This document shows positions 1-12,858 of a stretch of DNA of 64,000 bases, piece after piece. Source of the stretch: Hemibagrus wyckioides (lineage: Eukaryota; Chordata; Actinopteri; Siluriformes; Bagridae); NCBI RefSeq assembly GCF_019097595.1, contig NC_080716.1, forward strand, positions 12,940,901-13,004,900. Direction: 5' to 3'. The translations under genes were made by a program, and so were the position numbers. Within the stretch, counting starts at the first letter, position 1. Each line of letters begins with the position of its first letter. The notes beneath the pieces were generated by a model that worked only from the letters and a program-made list of their open reading frames with translations, was not told where the DNA came from and did no database searches.

Positions 1-352
1 GACTGGATCAGAGCATCTCCAAAACTGCAGCTCTTGTGGGCTGTTCCCGGTCTGCAGTGGTCAGTATCTATCAAAAGTGGTCCAAGGAAGAAACAATGGT
101 GAACTGGCGACAGGGTCATGGGCAGCCAAGGCTCATTGATGATTTGGCAGCAAAAGGGGGACCAACACAATATTAGGCAGGTGGTCATAATGGTCTGCCT
201 GATCAGTGTATAGAGTAGTCATAGAGTAGTGGGGTGTTCCCGGTCTGCAGTGGTCAGTATCTATCAAAAGCATCCTTTAATTCCTGTAAGTTTTGGCAGC
301 AAAAGTGGGGCCAACACAATATTAGGCATAATGTTATGCCTGATCGGTGTAT
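1..352 (+). mobile_element. Tc1-like family A remnant (HTH half), truncated and partly duplicated
   Basis: The first 160 bases match the helix-turn-helix part of a Tc1-type transposase seen in better copies at 6152-6689 and 45662-46193. The 3' terminal block (TTAGGCA...ATGTTATGCCTGATC...GTGTA) appears twice, ending near 218 and near 352, and part of the HTH segment repeats at about 228-270. The copy is therefore internally rearranged. It cannot encode a working protein. Confidence 0.8.
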
Positions 353-588
353 ACTGGCTCATGTTATACACAAAGCAGAAGCAGGTCAAATAAAGTGTTG
401 AAACACAGAGGTCTTTTCATCTCATCTTTTCATCCTGTTCTTTATTTTCTTTCTGAACTGTGGTTCATGTGTTGACAGCTAGAATTGGATTAGGAACTGT
501 TGATCTAATGCATAAAAAAACCCACACATAGTTTCTCTGTCACTTTCATATACTCACACACACTCTCTTGACTTCTGCTCATGTTTAG

Positions 589-2222
589 AGGGAAGACTAT
601 GGAGGAGGCAACTGAGGACATTCTCTCAGTGCAGCTGCCTGCAATACAAAAGCAGATTTCCGCAGGCAATCTGCAGGTGGACAACATTGACGTGTTTTGT
701 GAGAAAGGGGTTTTTGATCTAAATTCCACACGCCAAATTCTCCAGGCTGGGAAAGACATAGGCCTTAACATCAACTTTCATGGAGATGAGCTGCATCCTA
801 TGAACTCTGCACAGGTGTGTACACATCCAGTAATATCTGTTTATCTATCTCTTTTATACCTCATATATTTAAAACTATGAGTGTTTATAGGTCAAAGAGA
901 TTCAACAAACACACTTCATGTGGCTCAAACCTACACATAATTAAAAGGAGTCATATAAGTTAGGTGCAAAGCAGAATCATTTCTTTTGTTATCCTACATT
1001 ATGCTGTTGTTGCCATTGCTAATTAACAGGAATTATGGGAAAAGACTCACTGTAAATGGGGAGTTGAATATTAAGGGGAAAAATAGTTTTCAACTGTCTA
1101 GTTTAGTCTGTGTCTATAACTGCTTTTGATTCTTGTTCTTGGATGACAGGAGAGGAACCTCATCCATCACAAGCTTTGATGCTTTGTGTGTACTGAGATG
1201 CTTTTCTGCTTACCAAGGCTTAAATTCAACAACAATAAAACACATTGCCTTTTTGTCCTCACTCCTGATGTTAGCTTGGGGCAGAGCTTAGTGCTTTAGC
1301 CATAAGTCACCTAGAGGAAGTGACTGATGAGGGCATTGCCGCCATGGCAAGGGCAAAGACGTGTGCTGTCCTGCTGCCTACCACTGCCTACATTCTCAGG
1401 TAGAGGTTTATAGTAAAAACTGTCCTAAAAATGATCTGAACTACAAAAATAGATTGAAATCAAAATTTATATCATCCCTCAAACCAGGCTTCCACGTCCT
1501 CGGGCTAGAGATATGCTTGATGCTGGAGTTATTGTATCACTTGGAAGTGACTTTAATCCAAATGCGTACTGCTGCTCGATGGTAACGGACACATATATGT
1601 TTTAATGGTCTGTAGTTAAAATACTGTGTATTGTTTGTATGTGTGTAACATTTTATTTCTCGGTAGCCTATGGTGATGCACTTGGCCTGCGTGATGCTGA
1701 AAATGTCGATGACTGAAGCTCTGGCAGCTGCCACAATAAACGCAGCCTACGCTTTAAATCACTCACAGTCACATGGATCTTTGGAGCCTGGCAAACAAGG
1801 AGATCTTCTCATCATTAAAGCCCCACGGTACACACAATCAGCACACAAAATTCTTTAGATTACCTAAACTTAAGGCTATTAAATAAGCATGATTTGAGGC
1901 AGTTAGGTTCAAAAGCTTCATGCACTGTATACTACTTCCTCAGGTACTGTCACCTAGGGTGTAAGAGGTAGAGCTAGAGGTAAAACTTATAATAAATGTT
2001 AAATGGATCACCTCAGAGATGTGAAATTCCGACTCAAGTATTTTGAGTCATCAAAATTCTGTCTCATGGGATGAATAGTCTCATATTGTCTCACCATTTC
2101 TTTTTACTTTGTGCAGATGGGAACATCTTATCTACCAGTTTGGAAGCCACCAGGAGCTGGTGAGGTTTGTCATCATCAAAGGCAACATTGTTTATGAAAA
2201 TGACAAGGTCTTGGATCTCTGA
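589..2222 (+). CDS. amdhd1: AMDHD1, imidazolonepropionase (3' part, 5 exons; gene starts outside the window)
   Basis: Amidohydrolase-family enzyme that hydrolyses 4-imidazolone-5-propanoate to N-formimino-glutamate in cytosolic histidine degradation. Exons by splice sites and phase: about 589-814, 1275-1399, 1488-1581, 1667-1827 and 2117-2222 (TGA). Visible landmarks are NIDVFCEKGVFD, the metal-site stretch NFHGDELHP, AISHLEEVTDEG, GSDFNPNAYC (the expected catalytic Asp region) and the terminal WEHLIYQFG block, all in the order and spacing of vertebrate AMDHD1. The N-terminal half is not in the window, so the first exon here is internal; its acceptor could be 588 or 590. The gene faces RADX tail-to-tail with about 780 bp between stop codons. 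No frameshift or early stop is seen, so it is probably functional. Confidence 0.93.
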
Positions 2223-2999
2223 ATGTAAATTGATTACACATTGATTTAATCAAAGAGAGTAAAAATGTATTAAACAATCTGCAGGAATAATCCTGACTGC
2301 TGTTATTAAGGTGCTATGAAGTCAAACATTAACCCCCTGAACAAAAAAATGTAGTAACATCCACCAATATGAGCAGCGTATACTACAATATCATGGCATG
2401 ACTCTGAGGTTGCCTTTTGTGCTTCATGTCCAAGCAAAACAATACTAACTGCTCTCATGTTCCATTGACTGGACTGGTTTTAGTAAAGAAATGATAAATA
2501 TGACTATTTTTTTTTTTGTCCAGGGGGCTTAATACACATCCTTTAGTGAAGATATAAATAATTGACATAAAATGGAGAAACAGAATTTCTTAGGAATAGT
2601 TCAATAACACCTAAGGCTATTTCTGTACTCAACAGATATACTAGCAATATTACTGTTAGTCAGTACACAGCAAGGTGTGTGAAAAATGGCAGATTAATAC
2701 TTATCTTTCATTAATGCTTATCCAGAAATAGAAAACAGAATCATGAATCAAATGTATTTTATCTACATTTATATAAATAAATACTTTTAATGAACCTGTT
2801 GGATTTGAGAATAGTCAACACCTTTGTATGTGAAAAGGGTATTGTTCAGGAATAAAAATAAAAATTTTGTACATTCTTTTACAAAACCAAAAATGTCCAA
2901 GAAATTGGAGTGTGACACATTGCCTCTGTGCTTAAATTCTACAAAGGTCTTCAGCTGACCTTTAGCTTATGAGGATCTCAGCTTTAAATTTGTGTACAA
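2223..2999. other. Convergent 3' UTR interval between amdhd1 and radx
   Basis: AT-rich non-coding stretch holding both 3' ends. AATAAA-type signals on + near 2777 and 2854 fit amdhd1 polyadenylation. A minus-strand ATTAAA near 2784 could serve radx. No repeat family or further gene is recognised. Confidence 0.5.
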
Positions 3000-5900
3000 T
3001 CAGTTCCTCAGAGGAAAAGCACGGTTTAGGATGAGCTCTACTGTGTCTCCACCTAGCGCACATGCCTCCAGCACACACACCATCCTCTGATTCGTCAGCC
3101 GTGCTGCAGTGGCAATCAGATCAGCTGTGGGTGGAAAAGCAGAGAGGCTGTCATTAAAGAACCTTTGTGATTGTAATTCATGTTTACTTGCAAAGATATC
3201 GGTCAATCTGAATGAATTCATTTCCATCCTCATTTATATATACTCTAAACTCTAAAAGTACATTTTATAACTTGCACATTACATGAGGGCAGAGTAAAAT
3301 GTATGTGTTCATGTGAAAAACATTAGCAGCAACTTTACAATAACAAGACGCATGCATGGACATCCTTGTAAAAAAGGCTCCTGACTCTTACACAACAGAT
3401 TAGAAAAAGATTATGCGGAAAAAACATTGTCACCTCATTTACAGAGGAGTAATCCTCACTGAAATGGCTATGTGTACATAAGGCCATTACAGCCACATTT
3501 TATGAAAGTAACAGACAACGAATTTTGGTTTTGAGATAACAAGGAATAATGAAAGTTATGACTAGCAACATTCATAATTTTCTCCTATAAATATAACTAA
3601 ATAGTCCTCAAAAACAACAAGCTCAGAACATTTGACAATACACACATCTCTAACAGGAGTTCAGGTTAATTAGTTTCTTAACACTAGAATAAAGATACAC
3701 TGATCAGGCATAACATTATGACCACTGCCTACTATTGTGTCGGTCCCCGTTTTGCTGCCAAAACAGCCCTGACCCGTCTAGGTCCATGGACTCCACTAGA
3801 TCCCTGAAGGTGTGCTGTGATATCTGGCACCAAGATGTTAGTAGCAGAACCTTTACATTCTGTAAGTTGTGATGTGGACCTTAAAGGATACTTAAAGGAT
3901 ACTTTTGATAGATACTGACCACTGCAGACCGGGAACACCCCACAAGAGCTGCAGTTTTGGAGATGCTCTGATCCAGTCGTCTAGCCATCACAATTTGTCC
4001 CTTGTAAAACTCACTCAAATCCTTACACTTGTCCATTTTTCCTGCTTCTAACACATCAACTTTGAGGACAAAGTGTTCACTTGCTGCCTAATATATCCCA
4101 CCCACTAACAGGTGCCATGATGAGGAGATAATCAGTGTTATTCACTTCACCTGTAAGAGGTCATAATGTTATGCCTGATCCATGTATGTTTTGAATGAAG
4201 AATATAAAGCATTTTATAAGCTGGCCTGGATAAAGGGGTTATTTTTACCTGGGCTTGGAGGTGGAGCATGTGAAGAGAAGCCACCATGTGAAAGGACGGA
4301 CTCCCATGTGTTGTCATGTGTCAGGGGGAGGGGCTTCCAGTGCAAATTCCCAGGAGTGGCAGGGAAAAAGATGACATCCAGCATCACTCCATCTGACAGA
4401 ACTGCATAAATACACAAAAGCACAAATTCACATATATAATGTTGATTGATATGGGTCATGTGTGAAAACACATCTGTTTATCTTATCAATCCAACCTCTC
4501 ACTGTTAAGGTGAAGTAACCAGTGTAACACTGGGCAGGGCTAAAGGATTCCAGCTCTCTGTGTGGGAGGACTTTGTGGAAACTGCTGGGCTGCAACCCCA
4601 CAACCGCTGCTTGGACGTGTCGTCGTTCATAACAGAAGTGCCTCGGTAATGTCTCAGGGGCAACATGAACCATACCAAGGTGGAACTGCATAGGGCTACT
4701 GGGTGATGTGAAGAAATCTTCATCATCGTCTTCTTCATCCTCGTTGTCTCCAACCAGAAATTCCATAGCACCATCAAACAGAGAGAAATCTGCAGAAGGA
4801 ATAAGACATTCCAAAATATAAGCTGCCCCAAACCAACTGCATTACTCCTTAATACAAACATTTCATTTCAAATTTTGAAATGAGATCATACGCTTATATA
4901 CTTGCAATAATCAGAGACAATTGTGCTTCAACAAATTTCAGGTTTCTTTTCACATTTGGCCCTCAGACAGAATATGGCTGTTCACCTCTGCCTCATTTCC
5001 TTCCACGAGGCAAACAAACACTAGTTTCAACATGGTATTGTATTAGATGTGAAGGAGAGTTCCCTTGGGAAGCAGAGGGCTGTAATTTTAGCAGCTACTT
5101 CTAAAGCTTCTAAAAACAGTAAGATCTTTAATAAAAAGTGTGCATAGATCTCTCACCATTCTCTGTATCCTCTTCTGTTGATGATTGTTGAAAAGGTGGT
5201 GCCAACCTGCCAATAGTTGAAAAGAAACAGAAAAATCCAGAGCTTGCTTGCTTTCTTTCTCTTTCTCTCTCTCTCTCTCGTTCATACACATTACCTCTTC
5301 CTGGGGGTGCTGCTGGAAGCGCCAGTGGTAAATAGCAATTTCCTCTTTGTTGGAGTTCTAAAAGGGTCGGACCTGCAATATAAACAGTGTAGCTATCACA
5401 AGGCTGATACAAGACACATTATGGACAAATACACAAGAAACAAACACAAACCCTTCTCTTTGTCTTGCCACTCTAGGACTAATTTGAGCTGTTAGTGTGT
5501 CTGTATTCTGCATCCTCCCCATTTCCTGAAAGAAAGAAAGAGGAAGATTTTTAGCATAACCCATATATGTGAGAAATTCCTGATGCTGTGTGTGTTTGTA
5601 CCCGTCTGCTGTGGTAAGACGCTGCCGTGATGGTGCACTGAACAACGAAGCGTTTTCTCTCTCTGTAGTGTAGCCTGTCACACTGGAGCTTCATTTCTCC
5701 TCCACTGATCAGACCTGCCTCACCTGAACAATACAAACACACAATTTCAATGTTAAGTGTTCTTCAAAGAGGACAAAGTGCTGCCAGTGTACTGTCATTC
5801 TATATTCCATTGATTCCATTGAAAGAAAAGAAAGTGTAGAACTACTTTTGACGTTTTTGTTGCCATATTCTTTCTCTCTTAGCAAGTATACCCATACTCA

Positions 5901-8900
5901 CAGTGCATTCAGAAACTGCTTTCTCTTTTTTTATCCTTGGGTATGGAATGACCTTAGAAAAATACAATTACCTTATGAACACTCCCTTCTTTTAGTACTT
6001 TTAAAGGTCTTTTACAAACTTCCCTAAAGGAAACATGTTGCTGTTTTACATCATTCCTGGCCTGAGGCGAAATGTGTTCTGGATATCACTGCAATGGCCC
6101 CTGAGTCTTCCCCTTTACCCCCATTTCTCCTGTGTTGTTTTATGTATTGTATATACTGATCAGGCATAACATTATGAGCAGTGACAGGTGAAGTGAATAA
6201 CACTGATTATCTCCTCATCATGGCACCTGTTAGTGGGTGGGATACATTAGGCAGCAAGTGAACATCCTCAAAGTTGATGTGTTAGAAGCAGGAGAAATGG
6301 GCAAGCGTAAGGATTTTGACAAGGGCCAACTTCTGATGGCTAGACGACTGGATCAGAGCATCTCCAAAACTGCAGCTCTTGTGGGGTGTTCCCAGTCTGC
6401 AGTGGTCAGTATCTATCAAAAGTGGTCCAAGAAAGGTACAGTTGCGAACCGGTGACAGGGTCATGGCCGGCCAAGGCTCATTGATGCATGTGGGGAGCGA
6501 AGGTTGGCCCGTGTGATCCGATCCAACAGACGAGATACTGTTGCTCAAATTGCTGAAGAAGTTAATGCTGGTTCTGATAGAAAGGTGTCAGAATACACCA
6601 TGCATGACGGGTCAGGGCTGCTGTAGCAGCAAAATAGGGACCAACACAATATTACGCAGGTGGTCATAATGTTATGCCTGATTGGTGTATGATTTAAGGT
6701 GTGAAAATGCAAAAATGTTTTGCTGCCATCTTGAATAGGACTCCCTGGTACAACAGCTCTTGTATCTTAGTGGGACTTTCCTGGCTAAATAAAGGATAAA
6801 TAAATATCTGACCCCATGTTCTCAAGGGACATGTGTTCTTAATGCATATAAAATATTAAATGAATCTGCACGGAACATCATTTACATCGAGACAACAGCA
6901 TTGTCTCACACAAGGCAGAGGTAATCAACACACAGGATAATTAGAGACAAAAAGTCGTATGTGACGTATCATTGAAAGTATTCTAATTCTAATCACTGAC
7001 AATATTTATAATAATACAGTCTATAGGCTAATAATCTTGTCCATGTCAATCTAATCCCCAATGCTTGGACTGGAATTGCTGAAAGGCTGGACTATGAGTA
7101 TCTGTACTGTAGCTAATATTAAACAAACAATCTAGACCAGGGGTGTCCAATCTTATCCAGAAGTGTGGCTTCTGCTCGGTTGGAATGAAAGCCTGCACCC
7201 ACACCGGCCCTTTGCGGATAAGATTGGACACCCCTGATCTAGACTGTCAATTTAAGGTAAAGAAAGTAGCCCACCTTGCACTGGAGTTAATTTCATATTT
7301 TATTACCGTGTCTGCTTTCCATAAAGCCTTGTAGAGAAACAGGCAGGGGAGGATAACTGAAGTATCCTCCCATTACAGCCCTCTCCAGCATGTTGGCCTC
7401 ATCCACTTGTTTCAACCACTGCAGGAATTGTCTGACTGGACGGATCCCTCTGTATGGCATTGCAGAGTGGGAGCTGGTGCCTGTGTGCCATCAGACAATC
7501 AGAGCTCAGAAAAGCAAATGCTTTTGAATAGCTAGATGGTTGAGAGAGAGAGTGAGTGCGAGAGAGAGAGTGCATGTGTGTGTGTGCTACCTGTGCAGTA
7601 CACCTGGGTAAATGAAGTGTTGCTCAGATAGTCAATGGTTGTAGCACTGCCAACTGTATTCCTTATTAGCTTGAGCCTAGTACAAACAATGAGTGCCACT
7701 GAGAATGAAAAGAGAAAAAGATTATAAAGATATTAGTTTTGCATTATATTAAAAAATGTGGCTAGAACAAATCTTACTTGGTTGGATTCGGCTTTGGATG
7801 TCTGGCTGTGATGTTGAAAAAAGCTTGATGGTGACTGGTTGATCTGTGGTCCCATCTTCCAACTGGAGCCAGCGGTACTCTTCAAATTCGGACCTCCGTC
7901 CATCTTAAAACAAAACAAAACCAAACAAAGGACTTGAGAGTAGAGAAATGGCTGTCTATTTAATACACACTGTGCTATGCTACTTCAACAAAAACACACG
8001 CCTGATTATTTTCACTTCGTTCGTAGAGTGATGTATGTGTAGTGCTGTCTCACCCTTACTTCTGATACGTTCTTGCCGCCCCACAAAAACAACCACACCA
8101 ATAACATCACAGATGGTGCCAGGAGGAGAAGTTTGTAGCTCATTTCTGCAGAAGACATGAAGCACAGTGAACATACAGGTGCACAAAATAACAACCAAGG
8201 AACAATGAATATACACCATGTTGCCAAACGTATGGACATCTGACCGATCATCCCTAGATCCCTAGCTCCCTGGCTGAAGATCACATTCCAGATTTAGTCC
8301 TCTATTTGCTGCTATAATAACCTCTCCTCATCTAGGAAGGCTTTCCACTAGATTTTGGAATGTGGCATTTATCCACCAGAGCATTAGTAATATTTTAGTC
8401 AACTTTGTGGCAGGGGAGGGCATCCAAGGTGATACAAAGGTGATAAAGTGGTAAGGTGTCCCACAAACTTTTGCTCAAATCATCTTTATAAGACAAGAGA
8501 TAACAGAGATTTGAAAAAGTCAAATATTCAGTGGTCAGAAGGCAGGTGGGTGTATCAGACACTGTAAAAATATTACATTTGCATCAGGAAAGAGGAACAG
8601 AGATTACAGAGAAACACAGACACAAGTGATATTTCAGTAATATTACTTAAACAACTTCTGTAATTAAAATATTTATCAGTGACTCACTTTGTTTCTAAAT
8701 TGTCAAACACAGAATTTCAACACAGAATTTGCACAATTTTATGTTAATTTATCAAAATTTTACACTAATATATTTCATGGTAAAGTGCAAACAGAGTAAT
8801 CATTTTATCAGTACTACAAAACTGCCAAAAAATTCACACACACACAACTTTGTGATAAAAAACCTGAACACATTGTGCTTTGCAAAGCAGTGAAATAAAA

Positions 8901-9540
8901 AAAACAAACAAAAAAACAGTGTATAATCTTGGAAAATATGACTAAATGTAATTAAGAATTTATGGTGATTGTTCTCTTATAAGAAGCACAATGTGATTGC
9001 TACTAGACAAACTGCAGGTTTGTGGTGGTGAAAGGCACATCTGCTGCAGTCATAGGCATGTATGATGAATATCTTTCAATGCTTTTATGAAGTTATAATA
9101 TATAATATATATTATATATATAATATATATAATAATAATATACTCTCTAATACATATAATAGAGTGAATGGGTGATCTAAAGCTTGCAGAGTGGGTGCAG
9201 GTACTGCTCGACTACTCATACCAGCTCTCAGGGTACAAGGAAGGTATGCATCAAGTCTCTTCTCTGTCCTGTCCTTGAATAAACCTCCTGTAGATGTCTG
9301 AACAACGTCACTGGCTGTCTTCCAAATGTTCAGTTTATATGCATGGTTTTTTTTTTTTTTTTTTTTTTTTACTATATTACCTCACAACTGTCTGTCCAAA
9401 CTGATGGTATTCTTAGTCCATGACCTAGTCTCAGTATTAGGCTGTATTTATTGACAGAGACTTCAAAGTACTTCTGTTAGTCGCTCTGAATAAGGTTTTC
9501 TGCCAAATGCCATAAATGTCTTTACAAAAAAAGCTTCAAA

Positions 9541-9595
<55 letters not shown>

Positions 9596-12388
9596 ATGCG
9601 GTGTACCCGCTGAGGAAGTTATGTGGCAGGTCTGGTAAGCCCCACTCTGGTGAAACTTGCTGCTTTGCGATGATGGCAACTTTAGCAGCAGGATTCCTAG
9701 AGTTTAGACTGATCTCTGATGGAAAAGGAAAGAAACAAAGAGAGGTTACAATGCTAGGAAAGCCAAATACTAAAAATCAGAAAGCAGTGAACAAGTGCCT
9801 GAATGGGATTTTTTTTTTACACTTGCGACAATTATACTTGGGTGGGTGGAAAACAATTTCAGAGGAGAGGCTTGAATAGCAGAGCCCTGTTCTCTGGTAT
9901 GGTGAATGCAGTTGAATGAATTGTATCTATGATATACACTGATGAGAACAGTAGCAGGGATTATGTGGGATGTTTCTTTATACCAATATTCGGTCCTGCA
10001 TCTTCTCCGCTGCGGCTGCTGTAGCTGTCCTTCACTCTGTACCGACTCAGTCTTAAAACGTGACCAGGCTGCAGACACCGGTACCAGTCTAAGCATACAC
10101 TGTTCCACAGAACCACACGCACACTCATGGAGCCGTCGCCAACCTGTAGCTCGGCCTGTCACAGACAGAAGAGGTAAACTATGAGTTAGAAGCAGGAAAG
10201 AGTAAATCCGATGTTTCATGTCAACTCATAATCATAACCTCTGACCTTGTATGGACATTCACAGCTCTGATCTGCTTTCCCATAATAAATCAACCTGGAT
10301 TTGTGCAGAATCCGCACACACAGAGCTCCTCTGCGACGCAGAGAGCCACTAAGGAAGCGACGACGGAGCTCTGCTAGAGACACTACGGGCTGTGCATCTG
10401 TTCAAAAGGCAAATGAATTAACTGAACATTAACAACATTAATTACTTTGCAACACAACAACACACTGGATTAACAAAAAGCATCATGTGGAAAAAAGAAA
10501 AATACCCTATCCCTATTACACTCCTTTGCAATTTCTTTTGGCTGAACCCCAAATAGCTTTCCACACAACTACTGACTGAAGTCCTGGTAATACCCATGAG
10601 TGGAAAGTGAACACCAGATATGTGAAGGAAAGGCCAGTATATGCAAAGCAGTGATACTGTGTGTTGTGTTATTACAAGTGCAATAAACTGAGCAGTAAAA
10701 GTAACAGTAATGTAATTTATTGCACACTTAAAATTTAGTTAAGTCATCTAAATCGATTTTCTTGTAAATAATTATTATGAAAATGAAGTACATCTTCAAA
10801 TTTGGCACAGAAACCCATGCACTAGTCTCTCACAATGAACATAGTGTGGATGTGCATGGACTTCCATTTACATTTATTCATTTATCAGATGCCTTTATGC
10901 TAAGCAAATGAACTTACAAGTTATGGGTGGATCTTCTTTTTATACTGGGGTTTATTTCATGCAATTTATTATCACTGCATTCGTCCCATTCCATCTGTCA
11001 AAACAGTGTTTCATGAATGCAGTGAGTAGGAATGTGAACCTCAAAAGTATTAGCTGAAAATATACTTAAATAACCAACTGAATGAAAAGAAATGAACTGT
11101 ACTATTAAACTAACATCTCTTTTACATCTCTGCAGCTGGAGTAATGGTTCAGTTACTGGTTCAAAACATAACAGTGTGTCTACTGGAATAGTCATTCCCC
11201 TTCCCCCTTCCTGTTCCAACATGGCTGCACACCAGTGCACAAAGCAAGGTCCATAAAGACATGGATGAGCAAGTTTGGTGTGGAGTCTTGACCTCAACCT
11301 GACAGAACACCATTGGGATGAATTAGAACGGAGACTGTGAGCCAGGCCTTTTCCTCCATGTCTTTATGGACCTTGCTTTGTGCACTGGTGTGCAGTCGTG
11401 TTGGAACAGGAAGGGATCATCTCCAGACTGTTCCCACAAAGTTGGGAGCATGAAATTGTCCAAAATGTCTGGGTATGCTGAAGTCTTAAGGAGTTCCTTT
11501 CACTGGAACTAACGGGCCCTGAATTCAGTGATTTGGAGGGGGGTCCCAAAACTTTTGGCAATATAGTGTATCTAGTGCGGGGGTCAGTGGAATTGATGAT
11601 TGAGACTCTCTGCTCTGTTTGTGGTGGAGAAGTGATAAACTGTGGATGAGTGCAGATGCACTAAAGTGACCTATTATGCTTGGGTTTCCAGATAAAAGTG
11701 TCGCTTCAATATAATGTGTGTCCACAATAAAAGCACCTTATTTGGGGGAAATTATCCGTTGTTTGAGAAGCTGAGATGATCAGTTACCTTCCACAACATC
11801 CTCTTCCTCAGAGTCCTCCAGGCCGGTCTCAGAGGGAGGTGTGTACCTCCATGTCTCCCCACTGAAATCGTGATTATTCCACAGGGGGAGGTAAGTACTC
11901 CTGCGGGCTCTAAGCGGGACAAGGCTCGGCTCGTCGGTCATCACCCACGGCAGTGAGTCCACATTAACAGAGAACAGGGAGAGGAGAGCAGCGTCGCTCC
12001 TGCCTGAACTGTCCACATCCAGGCTACGGATATGAAATGTCCTGCTGTTCACTTCACCTTCATTACTTGCCGAGAACACAACATTTCTCACCACACTTCC
12101 GCAGCAGAGTTTATTTCTGTGAATCAGTCTGTTCAGGCTGGGGTCCAGAGACACTCTCACTCTGCAGTCTCCGTCTGTAACAGTAGCATCATACAGACTG
12201 TCCGCCATAGAAATACTGTCTGGGAAATACACGGCGAAATTCGGGTCTCTTCCGTAGCGCTCAAGAGAAATAAAATATAGCGGCTCTGCTTGGGTTTTGA
12301 CTCTGGGAGACCCAGACGGATTCGTCAAGAGTTTATTTAGACTTCTTTGAAGCCCACAGTGCCCGGAGCAGCTTGACGGAGCGGCCAT
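3000..12388 (-). CDS. radx: RADX, RPA-related single-stranded DNA-binding protein (15 exons, 809 aa)
   Basis: Single-stranded DNA-binding OB-fold protein that restrains RAD51 at stalled replication forks (known for the human protein, formerly CXorf57). Exons in transcript order: 12388-11788, 10397-10246, 10155-9984, 9715-9607, 8145-8054, 7903-7778, 7698-7591, 7480-7307, 5723-5602, 5525-5452, 5372-5295, 5206-5157, 4789-4496, 4401-4249, 3124-3000. They sum to 2,430 nt with every junction in phase. Conserved blocks in order: [83 protein letters not shown], and a C-terminus ending [12 protein letters not shown]. The length is close to human RADX (about 855 aa). I chose the start MAAPSS at 12388; an in-frame ATG 66 nt upstream exists but looks like 5' UTR. 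Exon 13 carries an acidic run ([11 protein letters not shown]). Introns hold two family A elements and a small MITE. Confidence 0.93.
3696..4186 (-). mobile_element. Tc1-like family A element, both termini present, internal deletion
   Basis: Bounded by TACACTGATCAGGCATAAC at the left and its approximate inverse (ATGTTATGCCTGATCCATGTA) at the right. On - it carries the degraded transposase HTH region and no catalytic half. It lies in radx intron 14, about 60 bp from exon 14. A non-autonomous deletion derivative. Confidence 0.85.
5255..5280. repeat. TC-rich microsatellite near radx exon 11
   Basis: A short run of TTTC and TC units about 15 bp from the splice donor side of radx exon 11 (5295-5372). 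It is intronic and of low complexity. Confidence 0.7.
6152..6689 (+). mobile_element. Tc1-like family A element with readable HTH half
   Basis: Full-length non-autonomous copy in radx intron 8. Terminal inverted repeats are seen at both ends. From about 6297 it reads [20 protein letters not shown] and [20 protein letters not shown], the N-terminal DNA-binding domain typical of Tc1 transposases, followed by an early stop after NR and then degraded sequence resembling IRSNRR and [11 protein letters not shown]. No DDE catalytic segment remains. Confidence 0.88.
7136..7240. mobile_element. Short palindromic MITE
   Basis: About 100 bp with long inverted arms: AGGGGTGTCCAATCTTATCC on the left pairs with GGATAAGATTGGACACCCCT on the right. 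Because the arms are complementary, both strands give spurious short reading frames. It lies in radx intron 8, about 65 bp from exon 8. Confidence 0.8.
8217..8480. mobile_element. Degraded Tc1/mariner-type MITE (family F)
   Basis: Starts near CCATGTTGCCAAACGTATGGA and ends near CCCACAAACTTTTGCTC. Internal text (TAGATTTTGGAATGTGGC ... AGCATTAGTAA) matches the element at 30047-30537. No coding capacity. Lies between radx exons 4 and 5. Confidence 0.55.
9095..9145. repeat. AT-rich microsatellite
   Basis: Runs of TATAAT/ATATAT units in radx intron 4. Confidence 0.8.
9343..9371. repeat. Poly-T tract
   Basis: Near-uninterrupted T run in radx intron 4, followed at about 9445-9530 by a SINE/LINE-type tail (TCGCTCTGAATAAGG...TCTGCCAAATGCC). 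Confidence 0.75.
9541..9597. repeat. (AAAT)n microsatellite
   Basis: About 14 units of AAAT ending 10 bp from the donor side of radx exon 4. Confidence 0.95.
11195..11570. mobile_element. Tc1-like family B, inverted (fold-back) composite
   Basis: The left part (about 11200-11350) reads on + as the transposase catalytic-half sequence (CACCAGTGCACAAAGCAAGG). From about 11355 the same segment returns on -, running out to the terminal TTTTGGCAATATAGTGTA at 11570. The two parts form inverted arms of roughly 50 bp (AAGGTCCATAAAGACATGGA near 11246 against TCCATGTCTTTATGGACCTT near 11357). The second terminal repeat at the left edge is not found. Lies in radx intron 1. Confidence 0.75.
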
Positions 12389-12717
12389 TTTACTTACACG
12401 ATAATAACAAAGCAGGGCATGATGGGAAATGGAGTCAGGCGCCTGCACGCGCATATAACCACAGCGTTCCTTGGATAACAGAAGCAGCGTTTTCTCTTCT
12501 TCTTCTTAAATTTATTAAATAATCAGTTATCTTATAGGTCCAGCAGTTTGCTTGCCATGTCTCACATCTTTGCATATCTCAGTGGCATTTATTATAAATG
12601 CATAAAGCAAAAAAATTCCCGCAGTAATTAAGTGTAGGCGTGTTTGCGTGCTGTAACTATGGATGCTGAAGACAAGAGACAGGACGCAGAAACAGCACTA
12701 ATGGCAAAGCTGTGCTA

Positions 12718-12768
<51 letters not shown>

Positions 12769-12858
12769 TACATTAAAAACCCATTTGTCACTGCCTCTTT
12801 ACTCTTTCAAGAAAAATATATATAGCCTATACCCAGACGGACACCCAGAAATTCAACA
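12389..12858. promoter_or_regulatory. Candidate bidirectional promoter, radx / NACHT-WD gene
   Basis: The two start codons face away from each other with about 470 bp between them. The stretch includes an (AAT)n tract at 12716-12769. A 19-codon reading frame starting at ATG 12659 is present and could be an upstream ORF or a missed first exon of the + gene. No TATA box can be assigned with confidence. Confidence 0.45.
12716..12769. repeat. (AAT)n microsatellite
   Basis: About 17 AAT units between the radx and NACHT-WD starts. Confidence 0.95.

Noticed and set aside
7046..7334. Overlapping + and - frames with near-identical text (SNLIQKCGF / SNLIRKGPV)
   Set aside because: Produced by the complementary arms of the palindromic MITE at 7136-7240, not by genes.
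9601..9879. + strand 92-codon frame over radx exon 4
   Set aside because: Shadow of the minus-strand exon, whose reading ([18 protein letters not shown]) fits RADX in phase with both neighbours.
12032..12280. Open frame on + inside radx exon 1
   Set aside because: Antisense shadow of the conserved radx first exon.
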